Below, one piece after another: positions 1-10,000 of a stretch of 48,531 bases of DNA (position 1 is its first letter; the number at the start of each line of letters is the position of its first letter). The DNA is from Candidatus Zipacnadum vermilionense. Lineage in GTDB: Bacteria; Armatimonadota; Zipacnadia; Zipacnadales; Zipacnadaceae. The stretch spans positions 1-48,531 of the forward strand of contig JALGSV010000027.1 in the NCBI GenBank assembly GCA_029821755.1, read 5' to 3'. A program made the translations under genes and the position numbers. The notes beneath the pieces were generated by a model. That model was not told the DNA's origin and searched no databases. It saw nothing but the letters and a program-made list of their open reading frames with translations.

Positions 1-449
1 CTAGCGCCGTCGGTACCGGGGTAATCGGGGATGTACTCAATGACGGCGAGGAAAACGAGTGGCCGTGCTATAACCCGCTGGACAACAACCAGTTCGTGTA
101 CCAGACCACGAAAGCCGGGATAAACGTAGACGACACCAGCATCTTCATCTACGACATCTCCGGCGCAGCCTACACCCACATTGCGGCCAGCGACTACGTC
201 GACGGAGGGCCCGCCTGGAGCCCGGACGGCACCATGATCGCCTTCCACTCCAACCGCTCGGGGGACTTCGATGTCTACATATGGCGGCTAGCGGACAGCA
301 CGCTGCTGCACGTGACCAACGACTCCCGCTCGGATGGCTTCCCGGTATGGAACCAGGACGGCACGCGGCTGGCCTTCACCCGCGACCGAGAGCTGTGGAC
401 CACCAACCTCGACGGCACCGACCAGAAGAAGTTGACCAGCCGCTTCTAG
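1..449 (+). CDS. TolB-like beta-propeller (PD40/WD40-like) protein, C-terminal part
   Basis: The reading frame is open from the first bases of the window (codons begin at position 3), so the 5' end lies outside; the GTG at 96 is only an internal valine. About 149 residues remain. Two typical PD40 beta-propeller blades are visible, with the cores PAWSPDGTMIAFHSNRSGD and PVWNQDGTRLAFTRD, each followed by a short strand ending in an NLDGT-type turn. Such blades occur in TolB, in DPP-IV-like peptidases and in many secreted proteins of unknown role. No catalytic domain is left to see, so the specific function is open. The gene ends 29 bases before a strong terminator. Confidence 0.75.
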   Translation, partial: SAVGTGVIGDVLNDGEENEWPCYNPLDNNQFVYQTTKAGINVDDTSIFIYDISGAAYTHIAASDYVDGGPAWSPDGTMIAFHSNRSGDFDVYIWRLADSTLLHVTNDSRSDGFPVWNQDGTRLAFTRDRELWTTNLDGTDQKKLTSRF

Positions 450-478
450 CGGAGGCGAGGGCTAAGCGACGGTGATTG

Positions 479-512
479 CCCGGGTTCTCCGCGAGGAGGA
501 TCCGGGTTCTTT
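479..512 (+). terminator. Rho-independent terminator with GNRA tetraloop
   Basis: A 12-bp stem (479-490 paired with 495-506, two G-U wobbles) closes on a GCGA tetraloop and is followed by TTCTTT. It lies just after the propeller gene and before the rhomboid gene, so it most likely ends the upstream transcript. Confidence 0.75.
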
Positions 513-590
513 GTAGGTAGGGGCCGCGGCCCTCGCCCCTTCCCCTCACCGGAGAGAGGGTAGTGAAGGAAGGCACGACGGTTCTCCACC

Positions 591-1307
591 ATGCTACCCC
601 TACGCGATAACATCTCGCACCGGCGCGTTCCGTGGGTCAACTACGGGATCATCGGCGCGTGCGTGGGGATGTACCTGTACCAGGTTGCCGATCCAAGCCT
701 GGTGGAGCGACTGGCCTTCCGGCCCAGCTTCGTGCTGCCGCAGGACGGAGTCCACCTGCCCGTGGCGCAACTGCTGCTGGCGGCCACGGCGACCATGTTC
801 ATGCACGGGGGCCTGGCCCACTTGCTGGGGAACATGTGGTTCCTGTGGATCTTCGGGGATAACGTGGAGGACCGGATGGGCCCGATGCGGTTCCTGGTCT
901 TCTATGTGATCTGCGGATTCGCGGCTACGGCGGCACATACGGGGATCGCACTGCTGAGCACGGGTCTGACGGGGCCGGGGGAGTTGGCGATCCCGATGGT
1001 GGGGGCCAGCGGGGCGATTGCGGGGGTGCTGGCGGCGTACCTGCGGATGTTCCCCAAGGCGCGGGTGCTAACGCTGATCCCCTTCGTCTTCCTCATGGTT
1101 GTGGAAATACCCGCGGTCGCCTTCATCGTGTTCTGGTTCATCCTGCAGTTGCTCTACGGCCTGAGCAGCCTGGGCGGCGGGTCGGGGGTGGCGTTCTGGG
1201 CACATGTGGGAGGCTTTGCGGCGGGGTACGCGATGCTGAGGCTATTCGTGCCGCTACCGCGACGCCGGCCCCGTCCGCCGCGAGTGCTGGATATGCGGTG
1301 GGAGTAG
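591..1307 (+). CDS. Rhomboid family intramembrane serine protease
   Basis: 238 residues, the usual size for a bacterial six-helix rhomboid. It should cleave transmembrane substrates within the inner membrane. The first loop carries the HGGLAHLLGNMWFLWIFGD segment (about 72-90). The catalytic serine is Ser140 in GASGAIAG. The catalytic histidine is His205 in WAHVGGFAAG in the last helix. Hydrophobic helices at about 17-32, 58-90, 100-122, 133-152, 160-190 and 200-220 match the fold. The N-terminus (PLRDNISHRRVPWVNY) is typical of the family and supports this start, although no good ribosome site lies at normal distance; a purine run at 566-572 is rather far upstream. It is preceded by a terminator and faces a convergent gene, so it is probably a single-gene transcript. 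The substrate is unknown. Confidence 0.93.
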   Translation: MLPLRDNISHRRVPWVNYGIIGACVGMYLYQVADPSLVERLAFRPSFVLPQDGVHLPVAQLLLAATATMFMHGGLAHLLGNMWFLWIFGDNVEDRMGPMRFLVFYVICGFAATAAHTGIALLSTGLTGPGELAIPMVGASGAIAGVLAAYLRMFPKARVLTLIPFVFLMVVEIPAVAFIVFWFILQLLYGLSSLGGGSGVAFWAHVGGFAAGYAMLRLFVPLPRRRPRPPRVLDMRWE

Positions 1308-1383
1308 GGAGGGGACACGGCACCACCACCCCACACCGGCGAGACGTCGGTGCCACCGGGAGGGGAGCCACTGTTTGGCGAAC

Positions 1384-1437
1384 GGGCGGCTGTCGGGCTG
1401 CGGTCGCGGACGACCGCTTAACGCCCGAAAGCCGCCC
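1384..1437. repeat. REP-like palindrome, family A
   Basis: Nested inverted repeat: GGGCGGCT at 1384-1391 with AGCCGCCC at 1430-1437, TCGGGC 1393-1398 with GCCCGA 1423-1428, and GCGGTCG 1400-1406 with CGACCGC 1411-1417 around a CGGA loop. It fills the gap between two convergent genes and abuts the stop of the minus-strand glycosyltransferase, so it could end transcripts from both sides. The outer GGGGCGGCT core recurs at 36107-36154 and, in part, at 17816-17845. Confidence 0.7.
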
Positions 1438-3459
1438 CTACCGGGGGCGCTGGAAGACATAGACGTCCGGGTGGTCGAAGAGTCGGAAGGTGGGCTCCGA
1501 GTTGCGGTCGGAGAGGGTCCAGGGGCCCAGGTGGGGCTGGGGGGTGAAGGCGGCGGCAGGCAGCAGGCCGGTGCCGCCACTGAAAAGCAGCGCGTAGTAG
1601 GGGTACATCACCGGGAACCAGCGCGCCACCGGCTCCATCCGCTCGTGGCGCAGACCGGTGAGGACCGCGTAGTCCGCCCAGGTGAATAGCTCCGCCAGGT
1701 ACCTCTCTTTGGCCGCGGCCGCCTCGGGCGGGATCAGCCGACCATAGTAGTCGTGCTCCAGCAAGTGCGGGTCGTAGACGCGCACATCGTACCGGGGCAG
1801 CTTCTGCCACAGCGCCAGCCCCGCCGCGCCCCAGGCGTCGTCTTCCTCGATCAGGATATGGGCCCCCGGCCGCGCGTGTTGCTGCACCCACGCTAGGGCC
1901 TGCAGGCGGCTGTCGAGCTGCGAGTAGATCCCCAGGTAGGCTACGCACCAGAGCAGGGCACTCAGCCCCGCCGTTATCCCCACCCCCACCCCCAGCGCCC
2001 GGACCCTCTTCGCCCGGGCCCCCAGCATCACCGCCAGAAACCCTCCCGCCAGCAGGCAGAAGAGCGGCATCTGCGGGACCACATAGCGGGCCATCTTGAT
2101 CCAGCCGGAGTTGCCGCTGTAGAGCAGGAGCAGGAAGGCGACGACCGGCACCCACACCAGCCCGGCGCGGCGGGCGAGGACACGGAGGGTCCAGTAGGCG
2201 CCGGCCGCCAAGACCAGTACCAGCAGCGGCCAACCGAAGGCGTAGGGGTAGATATGCTGGAGCTGGTAGAGGAAGGGGCGGGTGCCCACGAACTGGAAGG
2301 TGAAGGCGAAGGGCAGGGCGCGGTTAGCGCCGGCGACGATGAGCATGCTGGAGAGGACCGAGTCACGGGCGCCGGGGAGCCAGTAGCCGCGCGGGTCCAG
2401 GACACTGGCGGGGTTGAGGAGGACGAAGATGCCCAGGCCGAGACCGACCATGGCAAGGGGCTGCCCCAGGCGGCGGACGAGGGCGGGAACGGCGGCACGG
2501 CCGGCGGTTGATAGCGAGTAGGCCAGGGCGGCAAGTCCGAAGAGCCCCATGCACAACGCCATGGCCAGCAGGAGCCGAGCCCCGCCGGCGGCCATCCCCT
2601 GCGCCTGGGCTTGCCAGAAGTCCAGGCTATGGCCGGCGGCGAGTAGGTCGGCGGTGTGGTGGGTCAGGTGGTACTCCGCCATCTGCTGCAAGCGGTTGTG
2701 GATCTGGCCGCTCAGGGCGAGGATCGCCCCGGAGACGGCCATCAGCAGGAGGAACACCGCCTGCGCCCCCCAGGGGCGGCGGACGGGACGGCCTGCGTCC
2801 TGCTTCGCCGCCCATACGCCCCAGACCAGCACGGGCACCGCGGCCAGCATCAGAGCGGAGACCTTGACCGACAGCGCCAGACCCAAAGCTACGCCGCACC
2901 AGAGGAAGCTGCGCCAGCCGGGGCGCTGGGCCGCGCGCAGGGAGAGGTAGACGACCAGTAGGCCGGTGAAGACGCCCAGGGAATCCACGGTGGCGAAATG
3001 CGCCTCGCGGATCGAGAGCAGCGTGACCGCGTACAGCCCCGCTCCCAGCAGCCCCGCAAGGCTGCCCCACAGCCGCCGGCCCATCAGGTACACCAAGTAG
3101 ATACTAGCCGTGTCGGCCACAGCGGACAAGGCCCGGCCGGTGAGCAGGTAGAGAGCGCCGGTGTCCAGGGCGGAGCCGAAGAGCCCCAGCAACGCGCCCA
3201 GAGGCGTGGCCATCAAAAGGAGCAGGTAGTAGGGGAGGTTGCCGTAGTTGCTGCGCGGTGCGCAGGGCAGGCCGCCCTCGGCCAGCACGCGGGCCAGGCC
3301 GGCGGCGTTGCCCAGGGTGGAGCTTTCGTCACAGTGCAGGTCCGCCGGGTAGCCCCAGGCCAGCCCGTACAGCCGCAGTCCCAGACCCAGGGCCAGGACC
3401 GCCAGCAGGCAGGCGGTCTCCCGACGCGAGCGGGGCGAGGCAGGGCACGAGAGGGCCAT
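1438..3459 (-). CDS. PMT/GT39-type multi-spanning membrane glycosyltransferase
   Basis: 673 residues with about a dozen hydrophobic helices. After the first helix comes a periplasmic loop with the acidic pair Asp44-Glu45 in LHCDESS. This is the signature of the GT39/ArnT/PMT superfamily, whose members transfer sugars from polyprenyl-phosphate donors to lipids, proteins or glycans at the outer face of the inner membrane. Further helices and the REAHFATVDS loop near 160 fit the family. The soluble C-terminal part after about residue 530 probably forms the periplasmic acceptor domain. The start has no clear ribosome site. It diverges from the subtilase gene and shares its upstream region. Donor and acceptor cannot be told from the sequence. 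Confidence 0.8.
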   Translation of the reverse strand: MALSCPASPRSRRETACLLAVLALGLGLRLYGLAWGYPADLHCDESSTLGNAAGLARVLAEGGLPCAPRSNYGNLPYYLLLLMATPLGALLGLFGSALDTGALYLLTGRALSAVADTASIYLVYLMGRRLWGSLAGLLGAGLYAVTLLSIREAHFATVDSLGVFTGLLVVYLSLRAAQRPGWRSFLWCGVALGLALSVKVSALMLAAVPVLVWGVWAAKQDAGRPVRRPWGAQAVFLLLMAVSGAILALSGQIHNRLQQMAEYHLTHHTADLLAAGHSLDFWQAQAQGMAAGGARLLLAMALCMGLFGLAALAYSLSTAGRAAVPALVRRLGQPLAMVGLGLGIFVLLNPASVLDPRGYWLPGARDSVLSSMLIVAGANRALPFAFTFQFVGTRPFLYQLQHIYPYAFGWPLLVLVLAAGAYWTLRVLARRAGLVWVPVVAFLLLLYSGNSGWIKMARYVVPQMPLFCLLAGGFLAVMLGARAKRVRALGVGVGITAGLSALLWCVAYLGIYSQLDSRLQALAWVQQHARPGAHILIEEDDAWGAAGLALWQKLPRYDVRVYDPHLLEHDYYGRLIPPEAAAAKERYLAELFTWADYAVLTGLRHERMEPVARWFPVMYPYYALLFSGGTGLLPAAAFTPQPHLGPWTLSDRNSEPTFRLFDHPDVYVFQRPR

Positions 3460-3553
3460 GGGAGGGTATTTCGCTAGGGCTGGCGAGGAAACCTTGCGGC
3501 GGCCCCACCCTACTCACCGACAAAGGCAGGGCCCACTGTCGCCTGCCGTTTCG

Positions 3554-3582
3554 TTGACAGGGGGCTTACTAGTTGGTATCAT
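3554..3582 (+). promoter_or_regulatory. Sigma-70-type promoter of first subtilase gene
   Basis: TTGACA at 3554-3559 and TATCAT at 3577-3582 are separated by exactly 17 bases. Transcription should start near 3589, giving a 5' leader of about 55 bases with a GGGAGG ribosome site at 3631-3636. A TTG start at 3573 would lie inside this promoter and is therefore not used. Confidence 0.8.
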
Positions 3583-3644
3583 CTGAGCTGGCCTTTGTGT
3601 GTTGTCCTGTCATTCCCAGTCGCAAGACGAGGGAGGTCCTGCGT

Positions 3645-6600
3645 ATGGCCAGTGTCGGCCCCCAGGGTGTGCGTTCCAGCGCACGATTTGTGCTGTTTCT
3701 CCTGCTGCTTTCCCCCCTTCTGCTGTGCTTGTCGCCTGCTTGGGCGGGGTTCAAGATTGAGTCCCTGCCTGCCTCAGCCGGGGCTAGGGGCACCGACCAA
3801 CTAGCGGTCGTAGGCCAAGCGTTGGTGATCGTGCCGCGCGGCACCTCCAGCGAGGCCCTACGGGCAGCTCTGGCCGAGAAGAACTGCACGCTGCTCACCC
3901 ACTACACTCTCGGGAGCGGAACGGTGGCCTTGGTCGGATTTGCAGCCGGCAAGACGGTGCCCGAGGGCCTGGCCTTACTGCAGACGGTGCCGCAGGTGCT
4001 CAAAGCCGAGCCCAATCGACTGATGCGCCCACTGGAAGGAACTGCGGCTTCGGCCCCGCGCGCGGTCCGGCCGGCCGGGGCTCCTTTTGCGCCACTACGC
4101 ACCCCCAACGACCCTCGCTACAGCGAGCAGTTCCAGTGGCCTCTGTGTGACTTCCCGCAAGCGTGGGACGCGACCACGGGTACCGCCACAACGAGTGTGG
4201 CGATCATTGATACCGGCATTGACTACAACCACGAGGACCTGGCGGCCAAGGTCTGGATCAACTCAGGCGAAATCCCCAACAACGGTATAGACGACGACGG
4301 CAACGGATACGTCGACGATGTCCAGGGCTGGGACATGTTCAGCGACGACAACGATCCGCTGGACTTCATGGGCCACGGCACGCATGTGGCCGGGCTGGTG
4401 GGGGCGGCGACCGACAATGGCATCGGCGTGGCCGGCGGTGACTGGCAGTGCCGCCTGATGACTCTGAAGGTTTTCCCTGATGAGGAGCCCTTCCTGGCCC
4501 CTGACGCAGACATCCTCGAGGCCATCCAGTACGCGATCGCCAATGGCGCGAAGGCGATCAACCTGAGTCTGGGGGGCGGACCGGGCTCCTTTAGCGACGC
4601 GTATACTCAGCCGATCACCGACGCCTTCAACGCGGGGGTAGTGGTGGTGATTGCGGCGGGCAACGACGGCTTCACCTACACCGATGACCCCTCCGGTTGG
4701 GCCTCGCCGATCTGCAATGACGGCGACTTGCCGGGCGACAACCACGTGCTGGGCGTCGCCGCCTGCGACGACGGCAAAGTGTTGGCCGACTTCTCCAACC
4801 GCGACGCCTCCTCGTACCGTTTTGTGGATCTGGTAGCTCCGGGAGTGGCCATTCTCAGCACGATGCCAGATGACGCTTACGACTTCATGCAAGGCACCTC
4901 CATGGCCTCGCCGGTGGCGGCGGGGGCGGTCTCCCTCTACCGGGGGAAGCTCCCCACCCAACCGCCGGCGCAGGTGATCAACTCCATCCGGGGCGGGTGC
5001 GTCAACATCGACGCGGAGAACCCTCTGAACGTGGGGCTGATGGGAGCGGGGCTGCTCAACATTGCACGGGCGCTGGTGGACCTCCCGCCCGGCCCGGCGC
5101 AGAACGTGCGGGCTTCCGATACGCCCAGCGACGACGGCGGCAGCATCACCGTCACCTGGAACAGGTCGGTGGACGACGGCGCGGGTTTCAGCGACGTGGT
5201 CAAGTACAGCGTCTTCAGGTCCGGTATGGCGACGGGGCCCTTCACAATGCTGGCGAGTGTGCCGGCGACGGGGCGGGCCAGCTACAGCCTGGCCGACTCC
5301 CCCGTGTCGGATAGCACCGACTTCTGGTACCGGGTCGACACCCACGATCCCGCGGCCATTACGCGGTCGGCGGTGGTGGGCCCGGCCCAGGCGCGTGACG
5401 ATCTCGCGCCGCCGCTGGTGACCACGCTGACCGTGACCGACACTCCGGCGGACCAGGGCGGCTCCCTGGCCCTGGACTGGACCGGTTACGCGGGCTCGAC
5501 AGACCTGGACAAGCTCAGGATCTACCGTGCCACCGCTGTATTCAACGACGTCAGCGCCATGACCCCGATAGTTACACTCAACGACCCAGACGCGCGGGGC
5601 TATGTGGACAACGGCGTGAGCAACGGCGTGCAGTACTGGTATGCCGTGACCGGCGTGGATACCAGCGGCAACGAGGGCACAGTGGTAACCCCCACAGGGC
5701 CGGCGGAACCCTATCCCAATCTGGGAATCACTTTCCCCGTGGGGCTGTCGATGATCGCGCTGCCCCTGGTACCGCCCAGCACGGACATGGGGAATATCCT
5801 GGGTATCGGTGGACCGATCTCGATCCAACTGGCTACGTACAATCCGGGCACGGAACTGTACGTGGACTACGCCACCGATCCCAGCAACCCCTTGCTGCGG
5901 CAGGCGCTGGGCCGGGCGTTCTGGATTCGCACCGGCGCTCTGCTGTCCGTGCCCTTGAACGGGCGGCCGGCGCCTGCCGGTGACTTTGCGGCGCCTATGG
6001 TAGTGGGCTGGAACATGCTGGGCAACCCCTTCAGCGCCGACATTGTGTTCGGGCAGAGCGAGATCGCGGTGGCGGGAACCACTGAGGACCTGCGGACGTC
6101 CAACGCGAACGGGCACACCGACAGCTACGGGTGGGCCTATGATAACCTGGTACGCAGCTACCGGCTGCTTAGCGGCACGCTACCCTTTGCCTCGCATAGC
6201 TTAGGGCAGAACCGAGGCTTCTTCTTCCGTTCGCGCGTGGTGGGGTCATTCGTGTTCAAGCGGCCGGTGGGCGCTCTGCGGGTAACTCCCGAGGCGCCGG
6301 CCGCGGCGGCAACCGAGGACAACTGGACGCTGCGGATTGTGGCCAAGTCGGGGCCAAACGCCGACACCGACAACTTCCTGGGAGTCAGCCCCCAGGCGGC
6401 GGCCCTGACCGGGATTGTCGGCCCCCCGGCGGTGGAGGGTGGCGTGGAGCTGTCCTTCCCGATGGCGGGAGGCGTGCAGGCTGCGACCAGCTTCCAGTCG
6501 CCCGGGAAGCAGCAGAGCTGGGACTTGCAGGTGGCTTCGGCCCAGGCGGGGGCGGAGGTAGTGCTGTCCTGGCCTGATCTGAGTACCTTGCCCAACTCGG

Positions 6601-7016
6601 TGCGGCCTATCCTGACTGATCTGGCCACCGGTCGCAGCATGTACTTGCGGACGGTCCCCGCTTACCGCTTCCGAGCGGGCGGCGAGGCGCGCTCCTTCCG
6701 GCTGACTCTGGCCGGTGAGGGCACGGTTATGCTCACCAGCGTCAGCGCCGTGGGTGGCGCGGGGCGCGGCGAGGTGACCTATGCCCTGTCGGCTGCGGCG
6801 CGCGTGACGGTGGAGATCCGCAGCATCAGCGGGCGGTTGGTACGCACGGTGAGCGCAGGTGACCTGGCCCCGGCGGGGGTGGCGACAGTGGTCTGGGACG
6901 GGCGCAACCGGACCGGGTCCTCCGCTCCGGCGGGAGTCTACCTGGTCCGCGTTACCGCGGAAAGCGACACCGGACAGCGGTCGTCGGTGGTACGCACCCT
7001 GTCGCTACAACGGTAA
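3645..7016 (+). CDS. Secreted S8 subtilisin-like serine peptidase with FnIII and FlgD-like domains (copy 1)
   Basis: 1123 residues from the ATG at 3645, which has GGGAGG nine bases upstream. A signal peptide (1-34, ending SPAWA before G) is followed by an inhibitor-like prodomain (about 40-130). The S8 domain (about 150-480) carries Asp189 (IIDTGID), His244 (GHGTHVAG), oxyanion Asn340 (AAGND) and Ser419 (GTSMASP), so it should be active. The linker NDDDGNGYVDD-type loop after the Asp motif is calcium-binding-like. Two fibronectin type III-like modules (about 495-690) follow, then a domain with two similar halves (IALPLVPPS and GWNMLGNPF). The last 90 residues form a FlgD-type Ig domain ending in a GVYLVRVTAE motif, as in many secreted proteins of deep-branching phyla. 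It is a tandem paralogue of the next gene. Substrate unknown. Confidence 0.9.
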   Translation: MASVGPQGVRSSARFVLFLLLLSPLLLCLSPAWAGFKIESLPASAGARGTDQLAVVGQALVIVPRGTSSEALRAALAEKNCTLLTHYTLGSGTVALVGFAAGKTVPEGLALLQTVPQVLKAEPNRLMRPLEGTAASAPRAVRPAGAPFAPLRTPNDPRYSEQFQWPLCDFPQAWDATTGTATTSVAIIDTGIDYNHEDLAAKVWINSGEIPNNGIDDDGNGYVDDVQGWDMFSDDNDPLDFMGHGTHVAGLVGAATDNGIGVAGGDWQCRLMTLKVFPDEEPFLAPDADILEAIQYAIANGAKAINLSLGGGPGSFSDAYTQPITDAFNAGVVVVIAAGNDGFTYTDDPSGWASPICNDGDLPGDNHVLGVAACDDGKVLADFSNRDASSYRFVDLVAPGVAILSTMPDDAYDFMQGTSMASPVAAGAVSLYRGKLPTQPPAQVINSIRGGCVNIDAENPLNVGLMGAGLLNIARALVDLPPGPAQNVRASDTPSDDGGSITVTWNRSVDDGAGFSDVVKYSVFRSGMATGPFTMLASVPATGRASYSLADSPVSDSTDFWYRVDTHDPAAITRSAVVGPAQARDDLAPPLVTTLTVTDTPADQGGSLALDWTGYAGSTDLDKLRIYRATAVFNDVSAMTPIVTLNDPDARGYVDNGVSNGVQYWYAVTGVDTSGNEGTVVTPTGPAEPYPNLGITFPVGLSMIALPLVPPSTDMGNILGIGGPISIQLATYNPGTELYVDYATDPSNPLLRQALGRAFWIRTGALLSVPLNGRPAPAGDFAAPMVVGWNMLGNPFSADIVFGQSEIAVAGTTEDLRTSNANGHTDSYGWAYDNLVRSYRLLSGTLPFASHSLGQNRGFFFRSRVVGSFVFKRPVGALRVTPEAPAAAATEDNWTLRIVAKSGPNADTDNFLGVSPQAAALTGIVGPPAVEGGVELSFPMAGGVQAATSFQSPGKQQSWDLQVASAQAGAEVVLSWPDLSTLPNSVRPILTDLATGRSMYLRTVPAYRFRAGGEARSFRLTLAGEGTVMLTSVSAVGGAGRGEVTYALSAAARVTVEIRSISGRLVRTVSAGDLAPAGVATVVWDGRNRTGSSAPAGVYLVRVTAESDTGQRSSVVRTLSLQR

Positions 7017-7053
7017 GCCGCGGCAAGTGTCGTCGGAACGCACGTAGTTCGGG

Positions 7054-7079
7054 CACGGGCCGCCATCAGGCGGCCCGTG
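7054..7079 (+). terminator. Perfect 11-bp hairpin between the two subtilase genes
   Basis: CACGGGCCGCC at 7054-7064 pairs perfectly with GGCGGCCCGTG at 7069-7079 over an ATCA loop. It is 37 bases after the first subtilase stop and just before the ribosome site of the second. The following bases (TCGTT) do not form a real T-tract, so it may be a weak terminator, an mRNA 3'-end stabiliser or an attenuating hairpin. Confidence 0.5.
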
Positions 7080-7097
7080 TCGTTAGAGGAGCATGGT

Positions 7098-10000
7098 ATG
7101 ACCGAGGGATGCTTGACAGGCCGGGGGGAATTCCGGACGGTAGGGACAGAGGTCGGCGGACGTAATCGACCGACGGCATTCGCTCCCAGGAACTGGGGCG
7201 GGAGGCTGTCTGCCCTGCTGCTCTTACTCGTAACCGCAGCCGCCTGGGCGGGTCCGGAGCGGGTGGTTCCGCTGGCCGCGGCTCCGTATACCCAGATAGG
7301 CCCCCGCGGACAGGTGATCGTGCATCCAGCCCAGGCGGTGGCTGACCGACTGATTGTCATCATGGAGCCCACCGGGACCGTGGCCCAGGTGAGCCCGATG
7401 GCGGTGATCACGGCAGCGGTGCCGGGAGCCACGGTCAAGGCGGTGCTGCCGCGCTCCGGGGTGGTGGTGGTGGACCTGCCAGTGGGCAGCAACCTGCAGA
7501 CCGCGGCGGCGCAGTTCCAGCGCCAGCCTGGCATCCGCCTGGCGGTGCCCGACACCCTCGTCTACCCGCAACTGATCCCCAACGACCCGAAGTACCCCCA
7601 GCAGTACCAACTGCCCCTGGTCCGCGCCCCCGGAGGCTGGGACGTGACCACCGGCTCCTCGAGCGTGGTCATCGCCATCGTTGACTCCGGTGTAGACCTG
7701 GACCATCCTGATCTGGCGGCGAAGATCTGGACCAACCCGCAAGAGATTCCGGGGAACGGCCAGGATGACGACGGCAACGGCTATGTGGATGACGTGCACG
7801 GCTGGAACTTCGTGGAGAACAACAACGATGTCTCTCCGGCGCCGGAGGCGGGACAGGACAATTCGGTGGTCTCGCACGGCACGCTGGCGGCGGGCCTAGC
7901 AGCGGCGCTAAGCAATGAGGGCTGGGGAAGCGCCGGAGTGGACTGGCGGGCCCGCATTATGCCCCTCAAGATCTTCGCCCACGACGGCATGGGCACGATG
8001 TCGGGAGTGCTGCAAGGCATCGAGTATGCTACGGCCAACGGGGCGAAGGTCATCAACCTAAGCCTGGGCGGGACCTGGAACGAGGGATACAACCCGGTGA
8101 TCCAGGCGGCCTACAACGCGGGAGTCGTGATGGTCTGCGCCGCCGGCAACCAGGCCCAAGCTCTGAGCAACGTCAAGACCACCTGGCAGTCGCCGGTCTG
8201 CAACGACGGCCCCACGCCGCTGTTGGACAACATGATCCTGGGCGTGGGCGCCACCGACCGCAACGACCGCAAGTCGTACTACTCCAACTGGGACACCTCG
8301 ACCGGCAAGCACTTCGTGGACCTGTGCGCGCCGGGGGACGAAGTATACGGGCCGGTGTACCAGGATGCCGGCTTCCCCGGTTTCACCCAATATTGGGGTA
8401 CCAATACCGGCACTTCCTTCTCCTCGCCGCTGGTGGCGGGCGCGGCGGCGCTGCTGCTGGCGCGTGAGCCGGGCCTGACCCCCGCGCAGATCTTCGTGCG
8501 GCTCAAGTCCAGCACCGACAACATTGATGCGCTCAATCCCGGCTATGCCGGCAAGCTGGGGGGCCGGCTCAACATCGCTCGGGCCCTGGGGGAGGTCTCC
8601 CCGCCCCAGGCGGCGCAGAACGTCGCTGCGGCCGATACGGTGGGGGACCAAGGCGGCAGCATCACCCTCACCTGGCTCAAGTCGGGGGACGACGGAGCCG
8701 GGGCGAACAACGTCACCAAATACACCATCCGCCGGCGCCAGGGCACGACCGGCGGCTTCGCGGCGCTCAAGGACCTCGCCCCAGGTACTGTGCAGTACGT
8801 GGACAACACCACTACGGACGGGCAGGACTACTACTACCAGGTGCGCACTTACGCCGGGACGCTGTACACCGACTCGGACACCGTCGGCCCGGTCCAGTCG
8901 CGCAATGACGCCCCTCCCCCGGCGGTCTCCACGCTCAGCGCCACCGACCGCCCCGACGACAGCGGCGGGGCGATTGTCCTGAAATGGACCTACCCCGCGC
9001 CCCCGGACTTCAAGGAGTTCCACGTCTACCGCCAGGCCTACAACTTCACCAACGTCACCGGGCGGACGCCGGTGGCGGTGATCACCGATGCGGGCAGCAC
9101 CACGCTGACCGACGAGGGCGTGGTGGACGGCTCGGACTACTATTACGCGCTGACCGCGGTGGACACCTTGGGCAACGAGAACAGGAATGTAACCGCCGTG
9201 GGGCCCGTGCAGTCCTACCCCAACCAGGACCTCACCATCAGCGCAGGGACGCACCTGATGGCCACGCCGGTGCTGCCGGCGGACCTACATCCGGCTACCC
9301 TCCTGGGGCTGCCCACCAGCCAACTGCTCTACGCCCGCTACGTCGCGGCGGTACAAGATTACATCGCCTACAGCGGCGAGCCACTCCCGGCGGCGCTACG
9401 GCTGGCCTTGGGGCAGGGCTTCTGGGTGAAGCTGGCCAGCGAGGTGACGGTATCGCCCACCGGCCAGTCGGCGCCGGCCGGCGATTTCCCGGTGAACCTG
9501 GTGTCCGGCTGGCAGGCACTGGGCAATCCCTTCTTTGCGGCGGTAGACTTTGCCGCCTGCACCGTGACCTCCGGCGGCAACACCATGGACCTGGCCTCCG
9601 CGCAGGCCGCGGGGCTGCTTCTGGCCCAGGCCTGGGTCTGGGACACCTCGATCAACGGCTACCGAATGGTCAACGGCGACACCGGCGGCAGCCGGCTGAT
9701 CTCGCCGTGGCAGGGGTTCTGGGTCCAGGCGCTGCAGGCCTGCACGCTGAGTATCGTGCGCCCGGGTGACGCCCTGGCGGCGAACGTCAAGGCGCAGGCG
9801 ACCGCGGAGCCGGCGGCGGGCGAGTGGCGGCTGCAGTTGACGGCGCAGGCCGGACCTTATCAGGACCCGGACAACTACGTGGGCGTGGGGGCGCAGGCGG
9901 TGCAGATAGAGTCGCCGCCGCTGCCGGGCGAGGGGGTGGACCTGTCGCTGGGCGCCGGCCGGGCCGGATCAGCCGTGGCAATGCGCTTGCTGGCGACGGA

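Noticed and set aside
3573-3644. Earlier TTG start for the first subtilase
   Set aside because: The codon lies within the promoter, and the ATG at 3645 has the ribosome site and leads directly into the signal peptide.
4263-6116. Long minus-strand open frame of 617 codons opposite the first subtilase
   Set aside because: It runs opposite a gene with a clear family match, has a composition typical of GC-rich shadow frames (His, Arg, Gly, Val rich) and no motif or ribosome site.
8058-9254. Minus-strand open frame of 398 codons opposite the second subtilase
   Set aside because: Shadow frame of the same kind, with no recognisable domain.
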